DNA of 41,253 bases from an uncultured Methylococcaceae bacterium (GCA_903859815.1 CAIOOA010000026.1:1-41253); one strand, 5' to 3'; positions 24,636-35,597 are shown, counted from the first letter of the stretch. Notes: a model not told the origin generated them from the letters alone. Translations and numbers: made by a program.

Positions 24636-27479
24636 TTAATTGCGTAAATGTTTGTTGATTTCAAATTTGGTGCGCCAAATATCCTGAACCTTATTTCTGA
24701 TGACAAAAAAATCATTCACTGGAGCGACCGCAGATTGCTCTAGTAAAGATGAACGATGCGATTGTTCCCGATAAAGGCAATAAGCCTCTCTTAATATTTG
24801 ACACTCATCAACTGTGAGGAATTCTGTTTCATGAAGACAATCGAGCAGTCGAACGACATCAGTAAATTGAGTTAAAGATGGATATCTGTGCGCATTTAAC
24901 AGCACACCAAATTGTACTATAAATTCGATATCAGCAATACCGCCAGATGCTTGCTTTATGTCAAAACAGTTTTTAGATTTTATCTCCAGATTATCTCTCA
25001 TCTTAAGCCGCATTTGTTTTACTTCATTACGCAACAAATCCTCATTGCGCTCCCTACAAAGTGATTTTTTTCGGAGCTTTTCAAACTGAAAAGCAATTGA
25101 AGAATCACCAGCAACAAAACGTGCACGAACAAGCGCCTGTTGTTCCCAAATCCAAGCTTGCTCCATTTGGTATCTATCGAAGGCTTCAAGACTGCAAACT
25201 AATAATCCAGAATTTCCGCTTGGCCGTAAACGTAAATCAATTTCATAGAGCGTTCCAGAGAATACTTGTGTCGTAAAAATAGAAATGATGCGTTTTACTA
25301 CACGAGCATAGAATTGTGGCAATGGTATTTGATTAGCACCATTTGTCTGGACATTATCATACTGCCCATTATAAAGAAAAACCAAATCCAAATCAGATGC
25401 ATAACCAAGTTCAATTCCACCCATCTTACCATAAGCAACAACACCAATCCCACAGAGCTGATCTATTTGTGCATTAGGGGGAAGACCAAACTTTTCTACA
25501 GTCAATCTCCAAGCATGTGTTAATGCACAATCTACTAATGTTTCAGCCAACCATGTCAGATAATCACTGACTATCATGACACGAATGAAACCAAAAATAT
25601 CAGCAGTAGCTATTCGTAATAATTGAGTTTGCTTAAATTGACGGAAACAGGTGAGTAACTGCTCAAAATCATCTATATCGATATTGTTTAATTGTCTCTG
25701 CAAATTTTCCTTCAAAGCTCGAAGGCTCAAAGGCTCATATAGTGTTCTGGGATCTAGCAACTCATCTAGCAATAGGGGATGCTGTGCAATAAAATTAACA
25801 ATCCACGAACTAGCTGAAGAAAGTTTAACTAATTGAGACAATGCTATTGGATTTTCATTTAATAGTGTGTAATAAACGTTACGACCCGCAACGGACTCCA
25901 ATAACTTTAAAATTCTACTGAATGTTTCATTTGGATTGGCACATTGCAAAGATGCCCTCATTATTGAGGGTAATAATTTATTAAGTTCGCTCGCACCTCT
26001 TCCTGAAATATGCCTTACAGAATAAGAATCACGAAATTGTATAAAAAGAGGGACTATCTCATTAGAATCATGAAAACCAATATCCTCGAACGACGAAGAT
26101 AGATTATTAATATTCATATCCAACCAATAAGCAGATAGAGTGTCATCATCTATTTGTGGCGATTCAATTACTTGACTAAATATCTGATGAACCTCACTCC
26201 TAATACCATCTAAATATTTTTTGAATAATGACCATTCAGAATACCCAAATGAAAAGGCCAAAGACCTTTGTTGACATTCACCTATAGGAAGATCATGCGT
26301 CTGTTTATCAGCATATTGTTGAATTCTATTTTCTACTTTACGTAAGAAAAAGTAGGATGATATAAGCTTGTTGACTAAATCTATTGGAAAATAACCATTT
26401 TTTCCAATAATTTTGAGTATTTTTATAATTCTACGATCACGTAGTTCCTTTTCATGTCCACCTCTAATTAGTTGAAACACTTGACCTATAAATTCAATTT
26501 CCCGGATGCCCCCCGGGCCAAGTTTAATATTGTCTAGGCGATCTTTTCTTTGCAATTCCTGTGTTATTTTCAGCTTTAATTGCCGTAATTCACCCAAGGC
26601 TCTATAATCTAAATAGCGGCGATAAACAAAAGCGGAAATAAAACATTGAAGCCGATTGCCAGAATCTATATCCCCATAGATAACCCTAGCTTTAACCATA
26701 GCATAGCGTTCCCACTCTCTTGCTTGACTTTGGTAATAGTTTTCCATGCCATCAAAGTTCATGATTAATGGCCCACTTTCGCCAAATGGACGTAATCTTG
26801 TATCAACTCTATAAACAAAACCATCTTCAGTAATATCGTCGAGTGTCTTTATAAAGTATTGCACAACCTTTGTATAAAACTGTTGAAAACTCGTTTCCTT
26901 TTTATTATTAATCACTCCATCTTGTTCATAAAAGAAAATCAAGTCAATATCGGATGAAAAGTTTAATTCCCACGCACCTAGCTTTCCCATGCCTAAGATA
27001 CAAACGCGTTGCACATCCCCTGATTGGTTAAGCGGATAACCAATGGAATGACCTACATTTGTAAATATATGTTCAAAAATGGTTTTAATAAACGCTTCAG
27101 CTAACAACGTTAATTCACAAAGCGTTTCCTCAATAGTAGCCCATCCTGCAATATCTCGCCAAGCTATCCTTACCATTTCTTGATTTCTGTAATTTCGAAG
27201 AAGCTTATTCAAGGAAAGCTGAGAATTTGAATGTACTAGCAGTTCATTAATATTTTTTTCATATGTGTCAATCGATTTTATTCTAAATAAATCACCAGAC
27301 AAAACAAGATTTGTTAAAAGGTCAGAATCTTTATTAATTAGTTGGTATATATATGGACTTATGTATGAAACATCATTTATTGTATTTATTAACAAATCAT
27401 AGTTTGTATTACTAATTATTTGCAAAGGCATTAAATTAATTAGTTTATGATTATTCAGTATTATTTCATTATATTCCAT
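24636..27479 (-). CDS. glnE: Bifunctional glutamine synthetase adenylyltransferase/deadenylase
   Basis: GlnE attaches AMP to glutamine synthetase or removes it, in response to PII and glutamine. The 947 residues equal the E. coli length. The N-terminal deadenylase domain has GKLGAWELNFSSDIDLIFF with D177 and D179, and the C-terminal adenylyltransferase has GKMGGIELGYASDLDLVFL with D696 and D698. Both nucleotidyltransferase acid pairs and the RLRPFGESGPL and RLRPSGNSGLL blocks are intact. The first 60 residues are Asn/Ile-rich and poorly conserved. It is one of the most AT-rich genes here (a sampled 60-base stretch is 27% G+C). Confidence 0.97.
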   Translation of the reverse strand: MEYNEIILNNHKLINLMPLQIISNTNYDLLINTINDVSYISPYIYQLINKDSDLLTNLVLSGDLFRIKSIDTYEKNINELLVHSNSQLSLNKLLRNYRNQEMVRIAWRDIAGWATIEETLCELTLLAEAFIKTIFEHIFTNVGHSIGYPLNQSGDVQRVCILGMGKLGAWELNFSSDIDLIFFYEQDGVINNKKETSFQQFYTKVVQYFIKTLDDITEDGFVYRVDTRLRPFGESGPLIMNFDGMENYYQSQAREWERYAMVKARVIYGDIDSGNRLQCFISAFVYRRYLDYRALGELRQLKLKITQELQRKDRLDNIKLGPGGIREIEFIGQVFQLIRGGHEKELRDRRIIKILKIIGKNGYFPIDLVNKLISSYFFLRKVENRIQQYADKQTHDLPIGECQQRSLAFSFGYSEWSLFKKYLDGIRSEVHQIFSQVIESPQIDDDTLSAYWLDMNINNLSSSFEDIGFHDSNEIVPLFIQFRDSYSVRHISGRGASELNKLLPSIMRASLQCANPNETFSRILKLLESVAGRNVYYTLLNENPIALSQLVKLSSASSWIVNFIAQHPLLLDELLDPRTLYEPLSLRALKENLQRQLNNIDIDDFEQLLTCFRQFKQTQLLRIATADIFGFIRVMIVSDYLTWLAETLVDCALTHAWRLTVEKFGLPPNAQIDQLCGIGVVAYGKMGGIELGYASDLDLVFLYNGQYDNVQTNGANQIPLPQFYARVVKRIISIFTTQVFSGTLYEIDLRLRPSGNSGLLVCSLEAFDRYQMEQAWIWEQQALVRARFVAGDSSIAFQFEKLRKKSLCRERNEDLLRNEVKQMRLKMRDNLEIKSKNCFDIKQASGGIADIEFIVQFGVLLNAHRYPSLTQFTDVVRLLDCLHETEFLTVDECQILREAYCLYREQSHRSSLLEQSAVAPVNDFFVIRNKVQDIWRTKFEINKHLRN

Positions 27480-27510
27480 AACTTCAAATTATTTAACAAT
27501 AGGATTATTT

Positions 27511-27545
27511 TTCGACAAAAAAAAGTCCGGTATAAAACCGGACTT
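27511..27545 (-). terminator. Rho-independent terminator of the ribosomal supercluster
   Basis: AAGTCCGG/CCGGACTT with a 7-base loop (27523-27545) lies 18 bases past the rplQ stop. On the minus strand it is followed by a run of eight or nine T residues, a textbook terminator. It falls between rplQ and the glnE start at 27479, so the glnE promoter must be very short or lie within this region. Confidence 0.9.
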
Positions 27546-27563
27546 GAAAAAAATAAAGATAAT

Positions 27564-27935
27564 TTAAGTTTTATCTACTTGACGGTCAACAAGTTCTACA
27601 TAGGCCATTGGCGCAGAGTCACCTGCACGAAAGCCACATTTCAGGATACGAAGGTAACCACCCGGCCTGTTCGCAAAGCGGGGACCTATGTCATTAAATA
27701 ATTTGTGCACTATCTGCCTATCTCTTAGTCTACTAAAGACTAATCTTTTAGAGGAGACAGAATCCACTTTAGATAAAGTAATAATAGGTTCAGCATAGCG
27801 TCTTATTTCTTTTGCTTTTGGGAGTGTGGTTTTGATTATTTCATTATCAAATAAAGCAACCATCAAACTTCTAAATGTAGCCTTTCGCTGGCTACTATCC
27901 ATATTAAATTTTCGGCCCGATTTAAGGTGACGCAT
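27564..27935 (-). CDS. rplQ: 50S ribosomal protein L17
   Basis: The 123-residue L17 is close to the E. coli length (127). It has the start [19 protein letters not shown], the [17 protein letters not shown] block and a C-terminal [24 protein letters not shown]-type end. L17 sits near the peptide exit tunnel of the large subunit. It is the last gene of the alpha-type operon, 39 bases after rpoA, and is followed by a strong terminator. Confidence 0.98.
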   Translation of the reverse strand: MRHLKSGRKFNMDSSQRKATFRSLMVALFDNEIIKTTLPKAKEIRRYAEPIITLSKVDSVSSKRLVFSRLRDRQIVHKLFNDIGPRFANRPGGYLRILKCGFRAGDSAPMAYVELVDRQVDKT

Positions 27936-27974
27936 ATTGTTATTCCAAATGTATAATTTAACGAGTAGAGTGAA

Positions 27975-28964
27975 TTAATCTTTCTTAAGATTATCCGGTG
28001 GCCAGTTATCTAGCCTCATTCCCAACGATAAGCCTTTGGTAGCTAACACATCTTTAATTTCAGTAAGAGACTTTTTACCTAAGTTTGGAGTTTTTAATAA
28101 ATCAACTTCATTTCGTTGAATTAAATCACCGATATAAAATATATTCTCAGCCTTTAGACAATTAGCCGATCTAACGGTTAATTCCAAGTCATCTACTGGT
28201 CTAAGTAAAAGAGGATCATACGTTTGCTTTACAGGTGCAACAGGGAATGTTCCATGTTCACTAGCAAAATCGAAGAAAACTGATAAATGGTCTTTAAGGA
28301 TTGAAGCAGACAAACTAATAGCTTCTTGTGGATCAATTGTCCCATTAGTTTCCAACTCAATTATCAATTTATCTAAATCAGTTCTCTGTTCAACACGTGC
28401 AGATTCTACGACATAGGATACTTTTTTTATTGGACTAAATGAAGCATCTATGTGTAATGTGCCCACAGGTAAATCTCCGTTTAGATTCATCATCCTCTGT
28501 GCAACAGGTTGATACCCTCTTCCTTTTTCAACATTTAAAACAATGTTTAACTTACCACTCGATGTTAGATTTGCTATTACAAGATTTGGATTTGTAATTT
28601 CAACGTCATGAGTTAATTGTATATCAGCCGCTGTAACTACACCGGGTCCATTTTTTGTCAAATTTAATAGAGCGAAATTTCCATTTAGGATTTTGATTGA
28701 CAAATTTTTTAAATTGAGCAATATGTCTATAACATCTTCTTGGACACCTTCTATAGTAGAATACTCATGCAAAACTCCCTCGATAATAACATTTGTAACA
28801 GCACAACCCGGTATAGTTGAAAGAAGGACTCTTCTCAATGCATTACCAAGGGTATGTCCGAATCCTCTTTCAAGAGGCTCAATTACAATACGGGCAGTAT
28901 TATTATCTAGAGGCGTAACATCAACAATGTGGGGTTTGATTAATTCTGCGAGAAAAGTTTGCAT
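27975..28964 (-). CDS. rpoA: RNA polymerase alpha subunit
   Basis: Alpha dimerises to nucleate RNA polymerase assembly and contacts promoter DNA and activators. The 329 residues equal the E. coli length. The N-terminal assembly domain has [28 protein letters not shown] and KGRGYQPV; the C-terminal domain has TVRSANCLK with the DNA-contacting R265 at the same number as in E. coli, then [16 protein letters not shown]. The PGCAVT stretch is of gammaproteobacterial type and supports the assignment of the organism. It lies between rpsD and rplQ, as usual. Confidence 0.99.
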   Translation of the reverse strand: MQTFLAELIKPHIVDVTPLDNNTARIVIEPLERGFGHTLGNALRRVLLSTIPGCAVTNVIIEGVLHEYSTIEGVQEDVIDILLNLKNLSIKILNGNFALLNLTKNGPGVVTAADIQLTHDVEITNPNLVIANLTSSGKLNIVLNVEKGRGYQPVAQRMMNLNGDLPVGTLHIDASFSPIKKVSYVVESARVEQRTDLDKLIIELETNGTIDPQEAISLSASILKDHLSVFFDFASEHGTFPVAPVKQTYDPLLLRPVDDLELTVRSANCLKAENIFYIGDLIQRNEVDLLKTPNLGKKSLTEIKDVLATKGLSLGMRLDNWPPDNLKKD

Positions 28965-28983
28965 TAAAAAACCTTAAATTTGC

Positions 28984-29604
28984 TTACTTTGAATATAACT
29001 CAACAACTAATTGTTCATTTATATCCGTTCCTAACTCACTGCGATCTGGTGGGGACTTAAATAACCCACGCATTTGATGCACATCAACTTCTACCCATGA
29101 TGGAAAGCCATACTGTTCGGATACTTGCAACGCATCTTTAACTCTTTGTTGACTTTTGGCTTTATCACGTAAACTAATCGTATCACCACCTCTTACTTGA
29201 TACGACGGAATATTTAGTATCTTTCCATTTACGAGTATAGATTTATGACTTACCAGTTGCCTAGCTTCAGCCCTTGTTGATGAAAAACCCATTCTGTAAA
29301 CAACATTATCTAATCTAGATTCGAGCAGATTAAATAAATTCTCACCAGTAGATCCCTTTTTTTGTGCTGCTACAGCATAGTAATTTCTAAACTGCTTTTC
29401 TAAGACTCCATAAATTCTTCTCATTTTTTGCTTTTCTCTTAACTGAGTAGCATAATCTGAAAGACGCCCTCTTTTTGATCCATGTTGACCAGGTTGTTGA
29501 TCTAATTTACATTTTGATTCTAGAGATTTGCCACGAGCCTTTAGAAAAAGGTCAGTGCCCTCTCTTCTACTTAGTTTACATTTAGGTCCAATATATCTTG
29601 CCAT
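28984..29604 (-). CDS. rpsD: 30S ribosomal protein S4
   Basis: The 206-residue S4 is a primary 16S rRNA binder and, in E. coli, the translational repressor of this operon. It shows [26 protein letters not shown], the S4 RNA-binding domain around [11 protein letters not shown] and [12 protein letters not shown], and a C-terminal end in LVVELYSK. rpoA follows after 19 bases. No alpha-operon pseudoknot was identified by eye upstream of rpsM. Confidence 0.99.
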   Translation of the reverse strand: MARYIGPKCKLSRREGTDLFLKARGKSLESKCKLDQQPGQHGSKRGRLSDYATQLREKQKMRRIYGVLEKQFRNYYAVAAQKKGSTGENLFNLLESRLDNVVYRMGFSSTRAEARQLVSHKSILVNGKILNIPSYQVRGGDTISLRDKAKSQQRVKDALQVSEQYGFPSWVEVDVHQMRGLFKSPPDRSELGTDINEQLVVELYSK

Positions 29605-29621
29605 GATCTAGTTCTCCAGGA

Positions 29622-30008
29622 TCAAACTCGTCTTCTTTTCGGTGGGCGGCAACCGTTATGAGGAATAGGTGTACCATCTATAATATTTGTAATCTTAAAA
29701 CCGAGATTATTTAAAGATCTCACGGCAGATTCTCTGCCAGGACCAGGTCCAGTAATCCTTACATCAAGATTTTTTATTCCATATTCTTTTGCAGTCAAAC
29801 CTGCCTTTTCAGCTGCAACCTGAGCGGCAAATGGAGTACTTTTCCTAGAACCTCTAAACCCTGACGCTCCTGCAGTAGCCCAAGATAAAGCATTTCCTTT
29901 TCGATCAGTTATAGTAATTATCGTATTATTAAATGATGCACTGATATAAGCAATACCATCAGAAATATCACGTTTAATTTTTTTTGTATTTCTATTCGTT
30001 ACAGCCAT
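29622..30008 (-). CDS. rpsK: 30S ribosomal protein S11
   Basis: S11 lies on the small-subunit platform near the mRNA exit. I use ATG 30008, giving 128 residues starting [10 protein letters not shown], which matches the family length of about 129. The frame is open up to 30065, but that extension overlaps rpsM and adds unrelated residues. Conserved blocks are [32 protein letters not shown], and the end [11 protein letters not shown]. It is spaced 13 bases from rpsM. Confidence 0.98.
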   Translation of the reverse strand: MAVTNRNTKKIKRDISDGIAYISASFNNTIITITDRKGNALSWATAGASGFRGSRKSTPFAAQVAAEKAGLTAKEYGIKNLDVRITGPGPGRESAVRSLNNLGFKITNIIDGTPIPHNGCRPPKRRRV

Positions 30009-30021
30009 TAGAAAACCTCTA

Positions 30022-30378
30022 TTATTTACGTATAGGCCTGCGTGGACCCTTGCGAGTTCGTGCATTTGTTCTTGTTCTTTGACCCCTCACTGGTAAACCT
30101 CGCCTATGTCTAAGCCCTCTGTAACAACCCAAATCCATTAATCTCTTAATGTTCATTGCAACTTCCCTTCGTAGATCCCCTTCTACGATAAATTTAGCAA
30201 CTTCTTCTCGTATAGTGTCTATTTGGGATTCTGTGAGTGAATTTACTTTGGTCGATTCTGATATTCCGGCACTTTTACATATTGCTTTAGACCTTGTTGG
30301 ACCTATACCATATATTGAAGTCAAAGAAATTACCAAATGTTTATTTTCGGGTATATTTATACCTACTATGCGAGCCAT
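30022..30378 (-). CDS. rpsM: 30S ribosomal protein S13
   Basis: The 118-residue S13 contacts the P-site tRNA and bridges to the large subunit. It shows [14 protein letters not shown], the helix-two-turn-helix [12 protein letters not shown], the block [17 protein letters not shown], and a basic C-terminal tail [12 protein letters not shown] that reaches the tRNA. It begins the alpha-type gene group, 46 bases after rpmJ. Confidence 0.99.
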   Translation of the reverse strand: MARIVGINIPENKHLVISLTSIYGIGPTRSKAICKSAGISESTKVNSLTESQIDTIREEVAKFIVEGDLRREVAMNIKRLMDLGCYRGLRHRRGLPVRGQRTRTNARTRKGPRRPIRK

Positions 30379-30424
30379 ATCAAACCTCGGGATAAAAAAA
30401 GATGTTTGTATATTTCAAATTTGA

Positions 30425-30538
30425 TTATCCTTGTCTTTGTTTATGCCGTAAATCTTTACAGATTACTCTAACTATTCCATTTCTCTTAAGAATTTTACAA
30501 TTTCTACAAATTTTTTTTACTGACGCACGTACTTTCAT
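30425..30538 (-). CDS. rpmJ: 50S ribosomal protein L36
   Basis: This small gene encodes 37 residues starting [17 protein letters not shown] and ending HKQRQG. It is the zinc-binding form: C11, C14, C27 and H32 make the ribbon. It lies 32 bases after secY. In this slot many betaproteobacteria carry infA before rpmJ; none is present here. Confidence 0.97.
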   Translation of the reverse strand: MKVRASVKKICRNCKILKRNGIVRVICKDLRHKQRQG

Positions 30539-30570
30539 TTTTGATTTCTCCAATAACTTTCAATAGCTAA

Positions 30571-31902
30571 TTAACTTTTCTTCATTCCTAAGTTAGCTTT
30601 TTTCATTAGACCTTCATATTGATGAGAAATAACATATGTTTGAATTTGTGACATAAAATCCATAACAACAACTACAATAATCAATAATGAAGTTCCCCCA
30701 AAATAAAAAGGAACATTCCAATATAAAATTAGGAACTCAGGAAGCAAACAAACAATAGTTATGTAGATTGCTCCTGCTAAAGTCAATTTAGTCATCACTG
30801 CATCAACATAATTAGCAGTATTTACTCCTGGTCTAACTCCAGGTATAAACGCACCTGATTTCTTCAGATTTTCAGCAGTTTCAGTAGAATTGAAAACCAT
30901 TGCTGCATAGAAGAAACAGAAGAATATAATCGCGGTTGCATATAACAACACATATAAAGGTTGCCCCGGTGATATTGCGGTTGCAATATCTTGTAACCAA
31001 CTTAAACTATCATTATTTGAAAACCAACTAGCAATAGTTGCAGGAAACAAAATTATACTCGATGCAAAAATTGGTGGTATCACACCAGACATGTTAAGTT
31101 TCAGGGGCAGAAAACTTTTGTGTGCTGCATACATTTTTCTACCTTCTTGCCGTTTCGCATAATTAATCGTTATTCTTCTCTGTCCTCTTTCAATAAACAC
31201 AACAAAGGCAGTAACAGCTATAGCAATGGCAAAAAGAGCTATTATACTAAGCGTATTCATCTCTCCTGTTCTTGCCAACTCGAGGGTTCCTCCAATAGCA
31301 GATGGAAGACCCACAACTATACCAGAGAAAATTATGATCGAAATTCCATTTCCGATACCTCTCTCAGTTACTTGTTCACCCAACCACATGAGGAATATAG
31401 TACCTGAAACTAATGATATCGCAGTTATAAATATAAAATGAAATCCAGGATTGGTAACTACTGGTACTCCTGATGCAGTTTGGTTCTGTAATGCAAAAGC
31501 AACACCCGTTGCTTGAAAACTCGCTAATAAAACAGTTGCATATCGAGTATATTGATTGATTTTTTTTCTTCCTGATTCTCCTTCCTTTTTTATCTGTTCA
31601 AGTTTTGGAATAACAACAGCCATCAATTGCAAAATGATTGATGCTGAGATATAGGGCATAATTCCAAGAGCAAATATACTTAACCTTTTAAGTGCGCCAC
31701 CGCTAAACATATTAACCATATCCAAAATATTATGGCTATCTTGCTGAAACATACTTTGGATGGCTCTTGGATCAACACCAGGAATCGGAATATGGGCACC
31801 AATTCTATAAACTATCAAAGCTCCTAACACAAATAGTAGTCTTTGCCGTAATTCAGACAGTTTTCCGTATTTATTTGATAATGCGGAGTTTGTTATACTC
31901 AT
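30571..31902 (-). CDS. secY: Preprotein translocase subunit SecY
   Basis: SecY forms the protein-conducting channel of the inner membrane. The 443 residues match the E. coli length and show ten hydrophobic helices. Recognisable parts are [11 protein letters not shown] before helix 2, the plug region [20 protein letters not shown], the cytoplasmic loop with [11 protein letters not shown], and the loop [14 protein letters not shown]. It abuts rplO directly (rplO stop at 31903, secY start at 31902) so its translation is probably coupled. Confidence 0.98.
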   Translation of the reverse strand: MSITNSALSNKYGKLSELRQRLLFVLGALIVYRIGAHIPIPGVDPRAIQSMFQQDSHNILDMVNMFSGGALKRLSIFALGIMPYISASIILQLMAVVIPKLEQIKKEGESGRKKINQYTRYATVLLASFQATGVAFALQNQTASGVPVVTNPGFHFIFITAISLVSGTIFLMWLGEQVTERGIGNGISIIIFSGIVVGLPSAIGGTLELARTGEMNTLSIIALFAIAIAVTAFVVFIERGQRRITINYAKRQEGRKMYAAHKSFLPLKLNMSGVIPPIFASSIILFPATIASWFSNNDSLSWLQDIATAISPGQPLYVLLYATAIIFFCFFYAAMVFNSTETAENLKKSGAFIPGVRPGVNTANYVDAVMTKLTLAGAIYITIVCLLPEFLILYWNVPFYFGGTSLLIIVVVVMDFMSQIQTYVISHQYEGLMKKANLGMKKS

Positions 31903-32337
31903 TTATTCCTCTACTCTTCCACCTGCATCAATAATAATTTTTTTTGCACTTTCAGTAACTTTTAAACCTTTAATAATAATAGGCTTATTTATATTACCAG
32001 AGTTTATTACTTTAGCGCTTATACTATTTCTATTTATAATTTTTGTCGAGATAAGCAACTGAAGATCAATTAAATCAACATCAAGCGAATTAAGCTCACT
32101 AAGTGAAACTTGATTAGCAGTCTTTGATCTTGCTGACTTAAAACCCACTTTTGGTAGCCTTCTTTGCAAAGGCATTTGACCACCTTCGAATCCTGTCTTA
32201 TGATATCCTCCAGAACGTGCATGTTGCCCTTTGTGACCACGACCACAAGTCTTTCCTAAAGTACAACCTATACCTCTTCCCACACGTTTTCTTTTCACCC
32301 TACTATTTTCTGCAGGAGAAATCGAGTTAAGATACAT
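31903..32337 (-). CDS. rplO: 50S ribosomal protein L15
   Basis: The 144-residue L15 has the usual extended basic N-terminus ([18 protein letters not shown], then [14 protein letters not shown]) followed by a globular C-terminal half. It is a late assembly protein of the large subunit. Its start lies 11 bases inside the rpmD gene, and its stop touches the secY start. Confidence 0.97.
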   Translation of the reverse strand: MYLNSISPAENSRVKRKRVGRGIGCTLGKTCGRGHKGQHARSGGYHKTGFEGGQMPLQRRLPKVGFKSARSKTANQVSLSELNSLDVDLIDLQLLISTKIINRNSISAKVINSGNINKPIIIKGLKVTESAKKIIIDAGGRVEE

Positions 32338-32524
32338 GATTTAGTTCCTCTACTTTCAACATATAATTTATTTTATTAATCATTCCACGATTATCAATTG
32401 TGTCATCTATGATAACTGATTGATTAATACGTCTTAACCCTAAGCCTAATAAACACTTTTTATGTCTATCTAGCCTTCCATTTTTGCTTTTTATCTGGGT
32501 TATTTTTAATTGATGCTTATTCAT
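32327..32524 (-). CDS. rpmD: 50S ribosomal protein L30
   Basis: This 65-residue protein, slightly longer than E. coli L30 (59), has the family pattern [20 protein letters not shown] followed by [10 protein letters not shown] and a C-terminal [15 protein letters not shown]. It overlaps rpsE by four bases at its start and rplO by eleven at its end, indicating translational coupling. Confidence 0.95.
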   Translation of the reverse strand: MNKHQLKITQIKSKNGRLDRHKKCLLGLGLRRINQSVIIDDTIDNRGMINKINYMLKVEELNHVS

Positions 32525-33039
32525 GTTGATGATCCTGAAATATCAGACAATGATTTACCTCTTTTTGAAGCAATATACTTAGGATCCTTTATTTCAATTA
32601 ACCCTTTTATCGTTGCTCTTACAACATTTATTGGGTTGTTGGTACCGATACATTTAGCTAGTACGTTATGAACACCCACAACTTCAAATACAGCACGCAT
32701 TGCACCGCCTGCAATGATACCAGTTCCTTCTGAAGCTGGTTGCATATATACTTTAGCTGCACCTGTACTAGCAGTTATTGCATAATGTAATGTATCACCA
32801 TTTAAATAGACCTGCTTTAGGTTTTTTCTAGCTTGTTCCATAGATTTCTGTATTGCTACTGGGACTTCTCTAGCTTTACATAATCCATAACCAACTTTTC
32901 CGTTTCCATCACCTACTACAGTTAAAGCGGTGAAACCAAATTGTCTTCCCCCTTTTACAACTTTTGCAACTCTTCGAACCGCAACTAGTTTTTCTTGCAA
33001 TCCATCAGTGTTATTACTTTGTGCTGAAATATTTGCCAT
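32521..33039 (-). CDS. rpsE: 30S ribosomal protein S5
   Basis: The 172-residue S5 helps translational accuracy. The N-terminal S5 domain has [35 protein letters not shown] and [11 protein letters not shown]; the C-terminal half has [18 protein letters not shown] and [19 protein letters not shown]. Length is close to E. coli (167). It lies nine bases after rplR. Confidence 0.99.
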   Translation of the reverse strand: MANISAQSNNTDGLQEKLVAVRRVAKVVKGGRQFGFTALTVVGDGNGKVGYGLCKAREVPVAIQKSMEQARKNLKQVYLNGDTLHYAITASTGAAKVYMQPASEGTGIIAGGAMRAVFEVVGVHNVLAKCIGTNNPINVVRATIKGLIEIKDPKYIASKRGKSLSDISGSST

Positions 33040-33048
33040 GATAATACT

Positions 33049-33402
33049 CTAAAAACTTAATCCAGCTTCACGTGCGGCATCTGCTAATGCTTTAACTCTA
33101 CCATGAAATTTAAATCCAGATCTATCAAATGCTACTTTTGTTATCCCTGATTGAATTGCTTTCTTCGCAATTGCTTTTCCAACAGCTTTTGCAGCATCAA
33201 TATTGCTGGTACTTGTTAGTTCATTACTTATACTCTTTTGGAGAGTATTAGCACATGCTAATACTTTTGTGCTATTTGCGTTAAGTATTTGAGCATAGAT
33301 ATGCTTAGGTGTCCTATGGACAGTTAACCGAATTGCTTCGACAGAACGTATTGCATATCTTGTTCGCGCTGCCCGTTTTAACCTTGCATTTTTTTTATCC
33401 AT
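33049..33402 (-). CDS. rplR: 50S ribosomal protein L18
   Basis: This 117-residue protein binds 5S rRNA in the central protuberance. The pattern is a basic N-terminal tail, [16 protein letters not shown], a central [13 protein letters not shown], and the closing [20 protein letters not shown]. It matches E. coli L18 (117 residues). It lies 13 bases after rplF. Confidence 0.99.
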   Translation of the reverse strand: MDKKNARLKRAARTRYAIRSVEAIRLTVHRTPKHIYAQILNANSTKVLACANTLQKSISNELTSTSNIDAAKAVGKAIAKKAIQSGITKVAFDRSGFKFHGRVKALADAAREAGLSF

Positions 33403-33415
33403 TTAAGACACCTTT

Positions 33416-33949
33416 TTATTTTTTCTTTGCTTCTTTTTTGATTATTTCTTCATTTGAGTACCTAATACCTTTTCCTTTATATGGTTCAGGTGGTCTAAAT
33501 GCTCTAATATCCGCAGCTACTTGCCCAACAATTTGTTTGTCACATCCCTTAATTATAATTTCTGTTTGAGTAGGTGTATCTATTGTTATACCATCTGGTA
33601 CAGCAAAATCGATAGGATGTGAATATCCTAAAGACAAACTTAAAAGATTGCCTTTACCTTGAGCTCGATATCCAACGCCGATAAGATTCAATTTCTTTTC
33701 GTATCCAGAACTTACACCTATTACCATATTATTTATAATAGCCCTTGTAGTTCCCGCTAAGGAATTAATAGTTTTATTCGTTTTATCAGTTTCGACCTGT
33801 AATATATTATCTTTTACATCTACTGTTACAAGAGGATGTAGATAAGTAATAAGAGTACCTTTATCACCTTTAATTGTTAATTGAGTTCCATTTTTAAAAA
33901 TTTCCACTTTTTTTGGAATTACTATCGGATTTTTTGCTATTCTCGACAT
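33416..33949 (-). CDS. rplF: 50S ribosomal protein L6
   Basis: The 177-residue L6 has two related domains: the first begins MSRIAKNPIVIPKKVE and ends near GTTRAIINNMVIGV, the second contains KLNLIGVGYRAQ and the closing PEPYKGKGIRYSNE. It lies near the factor-binding site of the large subunit. It has the same length as E. coli L6 and is 28 bases from rpsH. Confidence 0.99.
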   Translation of the reverse strand: MSRIAKNPIVIPKKVEIFKNGTQLTIKGDKGTLITYLHPLVTVDVKDNILQVETDKTNKTINSLAGTTRAIINNMVIGVSSGYEKKLNLIGVGYRAQGKGNLLSLSLGYSHPIDFAVPDGITIDTPTQTEIIIKGCDKQIVGQVAADIRAFRPPEPYKGKGIRYSNEEIIKKEAKKK

Positions 33950-33977
33950 GGTTCGCAGCCTTTTAAATTTTGCTTAG

Positions 33978-34373
33978 TTAAGATACATTACTTAAAACTT
34001 CACCACCAAGATCTTTTTTTCGAGCTGCAATATCAGTTAGTAACCCTTCAGATGTCGAAATAATTGATATTCCTAAACCCCCTAAAACCACAGGAATATT
34101 ATTTTTATTTTTATAAACTCTACGACCAGGCTTACTGACTCTTTCTAGTTTACTAATAACTGGGGTACCGTTGAAATACTTTAATTTAACAACTATTGTT
34201 GACTTTCCTTCAACATTATCAACGTTAAAATCACTTATGTAACCTTCGTTCTTCAATACTTTATTTACAGCAAGTTTTAGATTTGAAAAAGGGATTTTAA
34301 CCTCAGATTTGCCAGCTGCTTGACCATTCATTATTCGTGTGAACATATCAGCTAATGGGTCAGTCATAGTCAT
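33978..34373 (-). CDS. rpsH: 30S ribosomal protein S8
   Basis: S8 is a primary 16S rRNA binder and, in E. coli, the repressor of the spc operon. The 131-residue product begins MTMTDPLADMFTRI, has RVSKPGRRVYKNK and the conserved GLGISIISTSEGLLTD. ATG 34367 is an alternative start two codons in. It lies 35 bases after rpsN. I did not identify the S8 target structure near rplE by eye. Confidence 0.98.
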   Translation of the reverse strand: MTMTDPLADMFTRIMNGQAAGKSEVKIPFSNLKLAVNKVLKNEGYISDFNVDNVEGKSTIVVKLKYFNGTPVISKLERVSKPGRRVYKNKNNIPVVLGGLGISIISTSEGLLTDIAARKKDLGGEVLSNVS

Positions 34374-34408
34374 GTTTTTCTCTCTTAATTAAAATAAATA
34401 TAAATAAA

Positions 34409-34714
34409 CTACCAACTGGCCTTTGTTACACCTGGCACATCACCACGCATTACTGCTTCACGAAGTTTATTTCTACTCAAACCAAACTTTCTATAATAAC
34501 CATGAGGTCTACCTGTTAGGTTACAGCGGTTCCTCACTCTAATCTCAGATGAGTCTCTTGGCAACTTTTGCAGTTTTTCAATTGCAGTTAGTCTTTCCAT
34601 TTCTGATTTAGACTCATCCTTGACGACTGCTTTTAAATTCATCCTTATCATATAAAATTTCTTTGCCAAGAAAATTCTTTTTTTTTCTTTGGCTATCATA
34701 GATTTTTTTGCCAT
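34409..34714 (-). CDS. rpsN: 30S ribosomal protein S14
   Basis: This is the long, zinc-free form: 101 residues, without the C-x2-C pairs of the short form. Blocks are [38 protein letters not shown] (only single cysteine) and the end [13 protein letters not shown]14 binds in the small-subunit head. It follows rplE by five bases. Confidence 0.98.
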   Translation of the reverse strand: MAKKSMIAKEKKRIFLAKKFYMIRMNLKAVVKDESKSEMERLTAIEKLQKLPRDSSEIRVRNRCNLTGRPHGYYRKFGLSRNKLREAVMRGDVPGVTKASW

Positions 34715-34719
34715 AGTTA

Positions 34720-35259
34720 TTATGCTCTAAAAGGGAATTTAAATTGTTCAAGAAGGGCTTTTGCTTCCTCGTCAGTTCTTGCAGTTGTTGTTATTGTTAT
34801 GTCCATTCCTCTTAGTGCGTCAATTTTATCATAATCTATTTCAGGAAATATTATCTGCTCCTTAACACCCATAGAATAGCTACCCCGTCCATCGAATGAT
34901 TTTGGATTTAGTCCTCTAAAATCTCTTATTCTAGGTATCGAGATACTGATCAGCCTGTCCAAAAATTCGAACATTTTTTCTCTACGTAGTGTAACTTTGC
35001 ACCCTACTGGCATACCTTCACGTATCTTGAATCCTGCTATAGATTTTCTAGCATAGGTAATTATCGGTTTTTGACCTGCTATTTTTTGCATATCTTCGAC
35101 AGCATTTTGCAATATCTTTTTATCAGCGATAGCTTCACCGACACCCATATTCAGAGTAATTTTCAAAATACGCGGAACTTGCATCACTGATTTATATTCG
35201 AATTTTCGAGTTAGTTCAGGTATTATTTTTTCTTTGTAAAATAAATGTAATCTAGCCAT
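34720..35259 (-). CDS. rplE: 50S ribosomal protein L5
   Basis: The 179-residue L5 binds 5S rRNA and contacts S13 across the subunit interface. It shows [40 protein letters not shown], and the closing [19 protein letters not shown] with [14 protein letters not shown]. It equals the E. coli length. It lies 12 bases after rplX. Confidence 0.99.
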   Translation of the reverse strand: MARLHLFYKEKIIPELTRKFEYKSVMQVPRILKITLNMGVGEAIADKKILQNAVEDMQKIAGQKPIITYARKSIAGFKIREGMPVGCKVTLRREKMFEFLDRLISISIPRIRDFRGLNPKSFDGRGSYSMGVKEQIIFPEIDYDKIDALRGMDITITTTARTDEEAKALLEQFKFPFRA

Positions 35260-35271
35260 TATGAAAATTTC

Positions 35272-35589
35272 CTAATTATCTATAACTTCATTAGATAGTT
35301 TAAAATACCTGACTTTTCTTCCATCAGCTAATAGTTTAAACCCTATTCGCTCAGCTTTACCAGTTGAAGAGTTAAAGAGTGCTATATTAGATGAATGTAT
35401 CGGCATCGATTTTTCGATTATACCACCCTCTATACCTCGATTTGGATTTGGCTTTTGATGTTTACGAACCAAATTTACGCCTTCAACAATAAGTTTATTA
35501 TCTCCTTCGTAGGACACAACTACTCCTCTTTTCCCTTTATCTTTTCCAGAGATAACTATTATATTATCGCCTTTTTTTATTTTTTTCAT
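35272..35589 (-). CDS. rplX: 50S ribosomal protein L24
   Basis: This 105-residue protein starts with the KOW motif (KKGDNIIVISGKDKGKRG), followed by VEGVNLVRKHQKPN and a globular end with GRKVRYFK. L24 initiates assembly of the large subunit by binding the 5' end of 23S rRNA. It is eight bases after rplN. Confidence 0.98.
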   Translation of the reverse strand: MKKIKKGDNIIVISGKDKGKRGVVVSYEGDNKLIVEGVNLVRKHQKPNPNRGIEGGIIEKSMPIHSSNIALFNSSTGKAERIGFKLLADGRKVRYFKLSNEVIDN

Positions 35590-35597
35590 TTCTCTTC

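Noticed and set aside
29988-30065. Longer rpsK start at 30065
   Set aside because: It would overlap rpsM and add 19 residues that S11 proteins do not have.
30379-30570. infA between secY and rpmJ
   Set aside because: Both strands were read; only rpmJ fits, and infA is at 6243-6461.
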